From contig NZ_FYDO01000024.1 of the NCBI RefSeq assembly GCF_900187615.1, forward strand, positions 1 to 64,000: a stretch of DNA of 64,000 nucleotides, in the 5' to 3' direction. Every line of letters starts with the position of its first letter. Positions within the stretch are counted from its first letter, which is position 1. The notes beneath the pieces were generated by a model. The model saw nothing but the letters and a program-made list of their open reading frames with translations. It searched no databases and was not told where the DNA came from. Shown piece after piece: positions 28,667 through 35,945 of this stretch. Source of the stretch: Pseudomonas sp. Irchel s3f7. Its GTDB lineage: Bacteria > Pseudomonadota > Gammaproteobacteria > Pseudomonadales > Pseudomonadaceae. Both the position numbers and the translations under genes were made by a program.

Positions 28667-29040
28667 GGCCTCGCTCCCGCTAATCAGAGGCCCTGGCAAG
28701 GGCCTTCGAGGCGATGTTCGCATCTACCCCCCGCGAACCGCTTCGTGTCTGTACCGCCCACAAGGTGTGTTTGACGAGGTTGTCGACTGGAACGAAGTTG
28801 TCCCGAGGGACGGAAGCGTAATAGGTAACCCGGCACCACACTGATGTTCGTACCAAGGCCCACGACGCCCGAATGCGCCCGCAGTTCGCCTTTACCTGCT
28901 CACTTCCCCTCGAGCCCATCGTTCATCCCGTCGCCCTCCCCGCCGGACCCGACCTGACCCACTAAGCTTCTGGTCAGCGAGCGCAGGAATTTTCCACCGC
29001 AGTACAACTTTTCATAAAAGACGCGACGAGGTTTATCTCC

Positions 29041-30366
29041 ATGGCACTGACACGCGAACAGCAAATTGCAGCCCTCGAAAAAGACTGGGCTGAAAACCCG
29101 CGCTGGAAAGGCGTGACACGCACTTACTCCGCTGCTGACGTCGTCCGTCTGCGTGGCTCGGTTCAACCTGAGCACACCTTTGCAAAAATGGGCGCCGAGA
29201 AGCTGTGGAACCTGGTCACCCAGGGTGCCAAGCCAGCCTTCCGTCCAGAGAAAGATTTCGTCAACTGCATGGGCGCCCTGACCGGCGGCCAGGCTGTACA
29301 ACAAGTCAAAGCTGGTATCCAGGCGATCTACCTGTCGGGCTGGCAAGTTGCTGCGGACAACAACTCCGCCGAATCGATGTACCCGGACCAGTCGCTGTAC
29401 CCGGTGGACTCGGTTCCAACCGTGGTCAAGCGCATCAACAACTCGTTCCGTCGTGCCGACCAGATCCAGTGGAAAGCCGGCAAGAACCCGGGCGACGACG
29501 GCTACATCGACTACTTCGCTCCAATCGTTGCTGACGCTGAAGCCGGTTTCGGCGGCGTACTGAACGCTTACGAGCTGATGAAGAGCATGATCGAAGCTGG
29601 CGCCGCCGGCGTTCACTTCGAAGACCAACTGGCTTCCGTGAAAAAATGCGGCCACATGGGCGGCAAGGTACTGGTTCCTACCCAGGAAGCTGTACAGAAG
29701 CTGACCGCTGCCCGTCTGGCTGCTGACGTTGCCGGTACTCCGACCATCATCCTGGCTCGTACCGACGCTAACGCCGCCGACCTGTTGACGTCGGACTGCG
29801 ACCCGTACGACCAGCCATTCGTGACTGGCGAACGCACCCAGGAAGGCTTCTACAAAGTACGCGCCGGCCTGGACCAGGCAATCGCCCGTGGCCTGGCTTA
29901 CGCTCCGTACGCCGACCTGATCTGGTGCGAAACTGCCAAGCCAGACCTGGACGAGGCTCGTCGCTTCGCTGAAGCGATCAAAAAGGAATACCCGGACCAA
30001 CTGCTGTCGTACAACTGCTCGCCTTCCTTCAATTGGAAGAAAAACCTGGACGACGCGACCATCGCCAAGTTCCAGCGCGAACTGTCCGCCATGGGCTACA
30101 AGCACCAGTTCATCACCCTGGCCGGCATTCACAACATGTGGCACAGCATGTTCAACCTGGCGCACGACTACGCCCGCAACGACATGACTGCCTACGTGAA
30201 GCTGCAAGAGCAGGAATTCGCTGACGCTTCGAAGGGCTACACCTTCGTGGCTCACCAGCAGGAAGTGGGCACCGGCTACTTCGACGACATGACCACCGTG
30301 ATCCAGGGTGGCTCGTCTTCGGTAACCGCACTGACCGGTTCGACTGAAGAAGAACAGTTCCACTGA
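29041..30366 (+). CDS. aceA: Isocitrate lyase
   Basis: AceA splits isocitrate into succinate and glyoxylate, the first glyoxylate-shunt step used for growth on acetate and fatty acids. The 441-residue protein starts MALTREQQIAALEKDW and contains the catalytic signature K201-K-C203-G-H205-MGGK. The catalytic-loop region EDQLASVKKCG and the C-terminal TGSTEEEQFH match the short (E. coli-type) subfamily. A 475-base region with a candidate RccR site precedes it. A terminator and REP pair follow. Confidence 0.97.
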   Translation: MALTREQQIAALEKDWAENPRWKGVTRTYSAADVVRLRGSVQPEHTFAKMGAEKLWNLVTQGAKPAFRPEKDFVNCMGALTGGQAVQQVKAGIQAIYLSGWQVAADNNSAESMYPDQSLYPVDSVPTVVKRINNSFRRADQIQWKAGKNPGDDGYIDYFAPIVADAEAGFGGVLNAYELMKSMIEAGAAGVHFEDQLASVKKCGHMGGKVLVPTQEAVQKLTAARLAADVAGTPTIILARTDANAADLLTSDCDPYDQPFVTGERTQEGFYKVRAGLDQAIARGLAYAPYADLIWCETAKPDLDEARRFAEAIKKEYPDQLLSYNCSPSFNWKKNLDDATIAKFQRELSAMGYKHQFITLAGIHNMWHSMFNLAHDYARNDMTAYVKLQEQEFADASKGYTFVAHQQEVGTGYFDDMTTVIQGGSSSVTALTGSTEEEQFH

Positions 30367-30428
30367 TCTGCTTCGCTTGAGTAAACGGCCGCTGCGGACC
30401 GATTAGAAACCGCAACGCTGAAAATCTG

Positions 30429-30457
30429 ACGCCTCGACTGGTTCGGGGCGTTTTTTT
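30429..30457 (+). terminator. Terminator after aceA
   Basis: ACGCCTCG/CGGGGCGT stem with one T-G pair and a seven-base loop, followed by seven T residues. Confidence 0.88.
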
Positions 30458-30474
30458 GCCTGGGATTTCACCGT

Positions 30475-30565
30475 CCCTTGTAGGAGCTGGCTTGCCAGCG
30501 AAGAGGCCCGAAAGCCATGCACTGAATGAACGGACGCCTTCGCTGGCAAGCCAGCTCCTACGGGT
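30475..30565. repeat. REP pair after aceA
   Basis: Arms TTGTAGGAGCTGGCTTGCCA and TGGCAAGCCAGCTCCTACGG are inverted around roughly 45 bases. Same class as the pair at 3.7 kb. Confidence 0.9.
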
Positions 30566-30731
30566 TATGCGTCACAATCACGATCACTGCCTGGTCGAAA
30601 TCTTTGATCCAGAGCGCTGCGACTGTCAGAAAAATCCACTAAGACGCTCACCGCCTCTACTTGCAGTAACGCGCATATAAGGCAACTTCCTGCGCACTTG
30701 CCGGATAAACACTTTAAAAATCACGCCAAAC

Positions 30732-30750
30732 AATATTGATTATCATTTAG
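30732..30750. promoter_or_regulatory. Possible Fur box in the nuoA upstream region
   Basis: AATATTGATTATCATTTAG matches 13 of 19 positions of the Fur consensus, including GAT.ATCATT. It overlaps a possible -35 TTGATT (30736-30741) that pairs with TATGTT (30758-30763) over 16 bases. Weak evidence on its own. Confidence 0.3.
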
Positions 30751-30854
30751 CGCAAACTATGTTCGTTACACTCCCAACAAAACATAATTCACGAAATGCC
30801 GGCTAATGCCCAAGGGGCAAGGCTTGTGGGGGGGTTCCAGTGCGCTATGTCCTT

Positions 30855-30883
30855 ATTCCTATAATAAATTTCGCTATAGGAAT
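30855..30883 (+). promoter_or_regulatory. nuoA: nuoA leader dyad containing a TATAAT box
   Basis: ATTCCTATA (30855-30863) and TATAGGAAT (30875-30883) form a perfect nine-base inverted repeat with an 11-base centre. A perfect -10 TATAAT lies at 30860-30865 inside it. The -35 is poor (TTCCAG, 19 bases away). The dyad could be an operator over the nuo promoter. If transcribed from upstream, it is an AU-rich hairpin followed by TTTT. Confidence 0.45.
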
Positions 30884-31000
30884 TTTACTTGCTGGGTGTT
30901 TAGCCATAAAATCAGCGGGATTGATTGCTGCGACATATCGTCACTGCGTTGTTACTTTTTCAAGCTCAGAGACCTTTGCTCTCTGTTAAGGATTACCAGC

Positions 31001-31414
31001 ATGCCCGAAGCGACAGGACTCATGGCCCACAACTGGGGCTTTGCCATTTTCCTTCTAGGCGTCGTCGGCCTCTGCGCCTTCATGCTGGGCGTCTCCAGCC
31101 TCCTTGGGTCAAAAGCCTGGGGCCGCAGCAAAAACGAACCGTTCGAGTCCGGCATGCTACCTACAGGTGGCGCCCGCTTGCGGCTCTCAGCCAAATTCTA
31201 TCTGGTCGCGATGCTCTTCGTGATCTTCGATATCGAAGCCCTTTTTCTCTTTGCATGGTCTGTGTCCGTCCGCGAAAGCGGCTGGACCGGATTCGTCGAA
31301 GCTCTCGTTTTCATAGCAATTCTGTTGGCAGGCCTTGTCTACCTATTCCGAGTGGGCGCCCTTGACTGGGCTCCGGAAGCTCGGCGCAAGCGGCAAGCGA
31401 AGCTGAAACAATGA
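31001..31414 (+). CDS. nuoA: NADH-quinone oxidoreductase subunit NuoA
   Basis: NuoA is a small membrane subunit of complex I with three transmembrane helices. It helps form the quinone-binding junction. The 137-residue product (MPEATGLMAHNWGFAIFLLG at the start) has the conserved loop KNEPFESGMLPTG and the second helix FYLVAMLFVIFDIEALFLFAW with its essential Asp/Glu. It is the first gene of the complete nuoA-N operon. The ATG at 31001 gives the family N-terminus. Upstream in-frame sequence has no homology. Confidence 0.96.
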   Translation: MPEATGLMAHNWGFAIFLLGVVGLCAFMLGVSSLLGSKAWGRSKNEPFESGMLPTGGARLRLSAKFYLVAMLFVIFDIEALFLFAWSVSVRESGWTGFVEALVFIAILLAGLVYLFRVGALDWAPEARRKRQAKLKQ

Positions 31415-31424
31415 GGCTTTGGCA

Positions 31425-32099
31425 ATGCAATACAATCTCACCAGGATCGACCCCGATGCTCCTAACGAGCAGTATCCGATCGGCGAACGGGAAACCGTTT
31501 CCGATCCGTTAGAAGATCAAGTCCACAAAAACATTTTCATGGGCAAGCTCGAAGACGTGCTTAACGGCACGATCAACTGGGGGCGCAAGAACTCCCTGTG
31601 GCCGTATAACTTCGGTCTTTCTTGCTGCTACGTGGAAATGACCACCGCCTTCACGGCGCCCCACGACATCGCGCGCTTTGGCGCCGAGGTTATCCGGGCA
31701 TCGCCGCGCCAGGCGGATTTCATGGTTATCGCCGGTACCTGCTTCATCAAGATGGCGCCGATCATTCAGCGTCTCTACGAGCAAATGCTCGAACCCAAGT
31801 GGGTTATCTCCATGGGTTCGTGCGCCAACTCCGGTGGCATGTACGACATCTACTCGGTCGTTCAAGGGGTGGACAAGTTCCTGCCCGTGGACGTCTACGT
31901 GCCTGGCTGCCCGCCTCGTCCTGAAGCTTTCCTGCAAGGCCTGATGCTGTTGCAAGAGTCGATTGGACAGGAGCGTCGTCCGCTTTCCTGGGTCGTTGGT
32001 GATCAAGGCGTATACCGCGCCGAGATGCCTTCCGAGAAGGAAAAGCGCCGCGAACAGCGAATCGCAGTCACCAACCTGCGCAGCCCCGACGAAGTCTGA
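31425..32099 (+). CDS. nuoB: NADH-quinone oxidoreductase subunit NuoB
   Basis: NuoB carries the terminal [4Fe-4S] cluster N2 that reduces ubiquinone. The 224-residue protein has the ligand cysteines in FGLSCCYVEM, in AGTCFIKMA/GSCANSGGMYD and in PGCPPRPEA. The ATG at 31425 is ten bases after nuoA; a TTG two codons earlier is unlikely. A 72-base gap precedes nuoCD. Confidence 0.97.
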   Translation: MQYNLTRIDPDAPNEQYPIGERETVSDPLEDQVHKNIFMGKLEDVLNGTINWGRKNSLWPYNFGLSCCYVEMTTAFTAPHDIARFGAEVIRASPRQADFMVIAGTCFIKMAPIIQRLYEQMLEPKWVISMGSCANSGGMYDIYSVVQGVDKFLPVDVYVPGCPPRPEAFLQGLMLLQESIGQERRPLSWVVGDQGVYRAEMPSEKEKRREQRIAVTNLRSPDEV

Positions 32100-32171
32100 T
32101 CCAGATCTGCTTCTTTAATAGAACGAGAACCTGGCTTCATTCTTTACGTTGACCGAAAGCGATAAATAACC

Positions 32172-33956
32172 ATGACTACAGGCAGTGCTCTGTACATCCC
32201 GCCTTACAAGGCAGACGACCAGGATGTGGTCGTCGAACTGAACAACCGTTTTGGCCCGGAGGCGTTCACCGCCCAGGCTACCCGCACCGGCATGCCGGTG
32301 CTTTGGGTTGCCCGCGCCAAACTCGTCGAAGTCCTGACTTTCCTGCGCAACCTGCCCAAGCCGTACGTCATGCTCTATGACCTGCACGGCGTGGACGAGC
32401 GTCTGCGCACCAAGCGTCAAGGGCTGCCAAGCGGCGCCGACTTCTCCGTGTTCTACCACTTGATGTCGATCGAGCGTAACAGCGACGTCATGATCAAGGT
32501 CGCGCTGTCCGAAAGCGATCTCAGCTTGCCAACCGTTACCAGCATCTGGCCGAACGCCAACTGGTACGAGCGTGAAGTCTGGGACATGTACGGCATCGAC
32601 TTCAAAGGTCACCCGCACCTGACGCGCATCATGATGCCGCCGACCTGGGAAGGTCACCCGCTGCGCAAGGACTTCCCGGCCCGTGCCACCGAGTTCGATC
32701 CGTTCAGCCTGACGCTGGCCAAGCAACAGCTTGAGGAAGAAGCCGCGCGCTTCAAGCCTGAAGACTGGGGCATGAAGCGCTCCGGCCCGAACGAGGACTA
32801 CATGTTCCTCAACCTCGGCCCGAACCACCCTTCGGCGCACGGTGCATTCCGCATCATCCTGCAGCTGGACGGTGAAGAGATCGTCGACTGCGTGCCGGAC
32901 GTCGGTTACCACCACCGTGGTGCCGAGAAAATGGCCGAGCGTCAGTCCTGGCACAGCTTCATCCCGTACACCGACCGTATCGACTACCTCGGCGGCGTGA
33001 TGAACAACCTGCCGTACGTGCTCTCGGTCGAGAAGCTGGCCGGCATCAAGGTGCCCGAGAAGGTCGACGTCATCCGCATCATGATGGCCGAGTTCTTCCG
33101 GATCACCAGCCACCTGCTGTTCCTGGGTACCTACATCCAGGACGTCGGCGCCATGACTCCGGTGTTCTTCACCTTCACCGACCGCCAGAAGGCGTACACG
33201 GTGATCGAAGCCATTACCGGTTTCCGCCTGCACCCGGCCTGGTACCGCATCGGTGGTGTCGCCCACGACCTGCCGCGCGGCTGGGAAAAACTGGTTAAAG
33301 ACTTCGTCGAATGGATGCCAAAGCGTCTGGACGAATACCAGAAAGCCGCACTGGACAACAGCATCCTGCGAGGCCGGACCATCGGCGTCGCCGCCTACAA
33401 CACCAAAGAGGCCCTGGAATGGGGCGTCACCGGTGCAGGCCTGCGTTCGACCGGTTGCGATTTCGACCTGCGTAAAGCGCGTCCGTACTCGGGCTACGAG
33501 AACTTCGAATTCGAAGTGCCGCTGGCCGCCAATGGCGATGCCTATGACCGCTGCATCGTGCGCGTGGAGGAGATGCGCCAGAGCATCAAGATCATCGAGC
33601 AGTGCATGCGCAACATGCCGGAAGGCCCGTACAAGGCGGATCACCCGCTGACCACGCCGCCGCCGAAAGAGCGCACCCTGCAGCACATCGAAACCTTGAT
33701 CACGCACTTCCTGCAAGTTTCGTGGGGCCCGGTCATGCCGGCCAACGAATCCTTCCAGATGATCGAAGCGACCAAGGGCATCAACAGTTATTACCTGACG
33801 AGCGATGGCGGCACCATGAGCTACCGCACCCGGATTCGTACCCCAAGCTTCCCGCACCTGCAGCAGATCCCTTCGGTGATCAAAGGCAGCATGGTCGCGG
33901 ACTTGATTGCGTACCTGGGTAGTATCGATTTCGTTATGGCCGACGTGGACCGCTAA
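32172..33956 (+). CDS. nuoC: NADH-quinone oxidoreductase fused subunits NuoC-NuoD
   Basis: This 594-residue protein is the fused NuoCD of the peripheral arm. Residues about 1-190 are NuoC (ANWYEREVWDMYGIDFKGHPHLTRIMMP). Residues about 210-594 are NuoD, the 49-kDa subunit lining the quinone site (NLGPNHPSAHGAFRI, PDVGYHHRGAEKMAE). The fusion is typical of gammaproteobacteria and needs no frameshift. It is separated from nuoE by two bases. Confidence 0.97.
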   Translation: MTTGSALYIPPYKADDQDVVVELNNRFGPEAFTAQATRTGMPVLWVARAKLVEVLTFLRNLPKPYVMLYDLHGVDERLRTKRQGLPSGADFSVFYHLMSIERNSDVMIKVALSESDLSLPTVTSIWPNANWYEREVWDMYGIDFKGHPHLTRIMMPPTWEGHPLRKDFPARATEFDPFSLTLAKQQLEEEAARFKPEDWGMKRSGPNEDYMFLNLGPNHPSAHGAFRIILQLDGEEIVDCVPDVGYHHRGAEKMAERQSWHSFIPYTDRIDYLGGVMNNLPYVLSVEKLAGIKVPEKVDVIRIMMAEFFRITSHLLFLGTYIQDVGAMTPVFFTFTDRQKAYTVIEAITGFRLHPAWYRIGGVAHDLPRGWEKLVKDFVEWMPKRLDEYQKAALDNSILRGRTIGVAAYNTKEALEWGVTGAGLRSTGCDFDLRKARPYSGYENFEFEVPLAANGDAYDRCIVRVEEMRQSIKIIEQCMRNMPEGPYKADHPLTTPPPKERTLQHIETLITHFLQVSWGPVMPANESFQMIEATKGINSYYLTSDGGTMSYRTRIRTPSFPHLQQIPSVIKGSMVADLIAYLGSIDFVMADVDR

Positions 33957-33958
33957 GC

Positions 33959-34456
33959 ATGAACAGCACGCTTATCCAGACAGACCGTTTCACCTTGAGT
34001 GAAACCGAGCGCTCGGCCATCGAGCACGAGCTGCATCACTACGAAGACCCGCGCGCGGCGTCGATCGAAGCCTTGAAGATCGTCCAGAAGGAACGTGGCT
34101 GGGTGCCGGACGGCGCTCTGTACGCCATCGGCGAGATCCTCGGCATCCCGGCGAGCGACGTTGAAGGCGTGGCGACTTTCTATAGCCAGATCTTCCGTCA
34201 GCCAGTCGGCCGTCACATCATTCGCGTCTGCGACAGCATGGTCTGCTACATCGGCGGCCACGAGTCCGTGGTCAGCGAAATCCAGAGCAAGCTCGGCATC
34301 GGCCTGGGTCAAACCACCGCCGACGGTCGTTTCACCCTGCTGCCGGTCTGCTGCCTCGGCAACTGCGACAAGGCGCCGGCGTTGATGATCGACGACGACA
34401 CGTTCGGTGATGTGCAGCCAGCAGGCGTTGCCAAATTGCTCGAGGGCTACGTATGA
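33959..34456 (+). CDS. nuoE: NADH-quinone oxidoreductase subunit NuoE
   Basis: NuoE is a thioredoxin-like subunit of the NADH dehydrogenase module and holds the [2Fe-2S] cluster N1a. The 165-residue product has the four ligand cysteines in CDSMVC and CCLGNCD (usual pattern C-x4-C...C-x3-C). Its last four bases overlap the nuoF start (ATGA type), supporting coupled translation. Confidence 0.97.
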   Translation: MNSTLIQTDRFTLSETERSAIEHELHHYEDPRAASIEALKIVQKERGWVPDGALYAIGEILGIPASDVEGVATFYSQIFRQPVGRHIIRVCDSMVCYIGGHESVVSEIQSKLGIGLGQTTADGRFTLLPVCCLGNCDKAPALMIDDDTFGDVQPAGVAKLLEGYV

Positions 34457-35808
34457 CCCTGACTTCTTTCGGTCCGGCCAACCGCATCAAGCGTTCGGCC
34501 GAGACTCATCCGCTGACCTGGCGTCTGCGTGACGACGGCGAAGCCGTATGGCTCGACGAGTACCAGGCCAAGAACGGTTACGCCGCTGCGCGCAAGGCTT
34601 TCGCCGACATGGCTCAGGACGACATCGTCCAGACCGTGAAAGACGCCGGCCTCAAGGGCCGCGGCGGTGCAGGCTTCCCCACTGGCGTGAAGTGGGGCCT
34701 GATGCCCAAGGACGAATCCATCAACATCCGCTACCTGCTGTGCAACGCGGATGAAATGGAGCCGAATACCTGGAAAGACCGCATGCTGATGGAGCAACTG
34801 CCCCATCTGCTGATCGAAGGCATGCTGATCAGTGCCCGCGCACTGAAAACCTACCGTGGCTACATCTTCCTGCGTGGCGAATACACCACCGCCGCCAAGC
34901 ACCTGAACCGTGCCGTGGAAGAAGCCAAGGCAGCAGGCCTGCTGGGCAAGAACATCCTGGGCAGTGGCTTCGATTTCGAGCTGTTCGTCCACACCGGTGC
35001 CGGGCGTTACATCTGCGGTGAAGAAACCGCGCTGATCAACTCCCTCGAAGGCCGCCGTGCCAACCCGCGCTCCAAGCCGCCCTTCCCTGCCGCCGTTGGC
35101 GTGTGGGGCAAGCCGACTTGCGTGAACAACGTTGAAACCCTGTGCAACGTGCCGGCAATCATTGCCGACGGCGTGGACTGGTACAAATCGTTGGCCCGTG
35201 AAGGCAGCGAAGACATGGGCACCAAGCTCATGGGCTTCTCCGGCAAGGTCAAGAACCCGGGCCTGTGGGAACTGCCGTTCGGCGTCACCGGTCGCGAGCT
35301 GTTCGAAGACTACGCTGGCGGCATGCGCGACGGTTACAAGCTCAAGTGCTGGCAGCCTGGCGGCGCCGGTACCGGCTTCCTGTTGCCGGAACACCTGGAC
35401 GCACAAATGTACGCCGGCGGCATCGCCAAAGTGGGCACCCGTATGGGTACCGGCCTGGCCATGGCGGTGGACGACAGCGTCAATATGGTGTCCCTGCTGC
35501 GCAACATGGAGCAGTTCTTCGCCCGCGAATCCTGTGGCTTCTGCACCCCGTGCCGCGATGGCTTGCCATGGAGCGTCAAGCTGCTGATGGCCATCGAGAA
35601 TGGCGAAGGCCAGCCAGGCGACATCGAGACCCTGCTGGGTCTGGTCGGCTTCCTCGGCCCAGGCAAGACGTTCTGTGCTCACGCACCGGGCGCCGTGGAG
35701 CCGTTGGGCAGCGCAATCAAATACTTCCGTCCTGAGTTCGAAGCCGGTATCGCGCCTGTCAGCGCCGCCGTCCCGCCTCTGGCAAGGCCGATCGTAGTCG
35801 GCGCGTAA
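34453..35808 (+). CDS. nuoF: NADH-quinone oxidoreductase subunit NuoF
   Basis: NuoF binds NADH, FMN and the [4Fe-4S] cluster N3. The 451-residue protein shows the nucleotide-binding GRGGAGFPTGVKW, the FMN region CNADEMEPNTWKDR, YICGEETALINSLEGRR, and the cluster motif ESCGFCTPCRDG with a later cysteine in GKTFCAHAPGA. It is followed by an unusual terminator-like hairpin before nuoG. Confidence 0.97.
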   Translation: MTLTSFGPANRIKRSAETHPLTWRLRDDGEAVWLDEYQAKNGYAAARKAFADMAQDDIVQTVKDAGLKGRGGAGFPTGVKWGLMPKDESINIRYLLCNADEMEPNTWKDRMLMEQLPHLLIEGMLISARALKTYRGYIFLRGEYTTAAKHLNRAVEEAKAAGLLGKNILGSGFDFELFVHTGAGRYICGEETALINSLEGRRANPRSKPPFPAAVGVWGKPTCVNNVETLCNVPAIIADGVDWYKSLAREGSEDMGTKLMGFSGKVKNPGLWELPFGVTGRELFEDYAGGMRDGYKLKCWQPGGAGTGFLLPEHLDAQMYAGGIAKVGTRMGTGLAMAVDDSVNMVSLLRNMEQFFARESCGFCTPCRDGLPWSVKLLMAIENGEGQPGDIETLLGLVGFLGPGKTFCAHAPGAVEPLGSAIKYFRPEFEAGIAPVSAAVPPLARPIVVGA

Positions 35809-35815
35809 ACGCTTA

Positions 35816-35849
35816 AAAAAGGCGAAGGGTCCGTGCCCTTCGCTTTTCG
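35816..35849 (+). terminator. Terminator-like hairpin inside the nuo operon
   Basis: GCGAAGGG (35822-35829) and CCCTTCGC (35836-35843) form a perfect eight-base-pair stem with a TCCGTG loop, followed by TTTT. It lies eight bases after the nuoF stop and about 100 bases before nuoG, the widest gap in the operon (137 bases). It may cause partial termination. Confidence 0.75.
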
Positions 35850-35945
35850 TGTGATGACGCCTTTAACGGCTGTGTTGATTCACGCGGATAACAAGATTCC
35901 ATTAGCCACGCCCGCTGACACCGGGCCAACGAAGAACTTTGAACC

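Noticed and set aside
28638..28844. Small 68-codon frame in the aceA leader
   Set aside because: No ribosome-binding site and no conserved features. It overlaps the predicted promoter.
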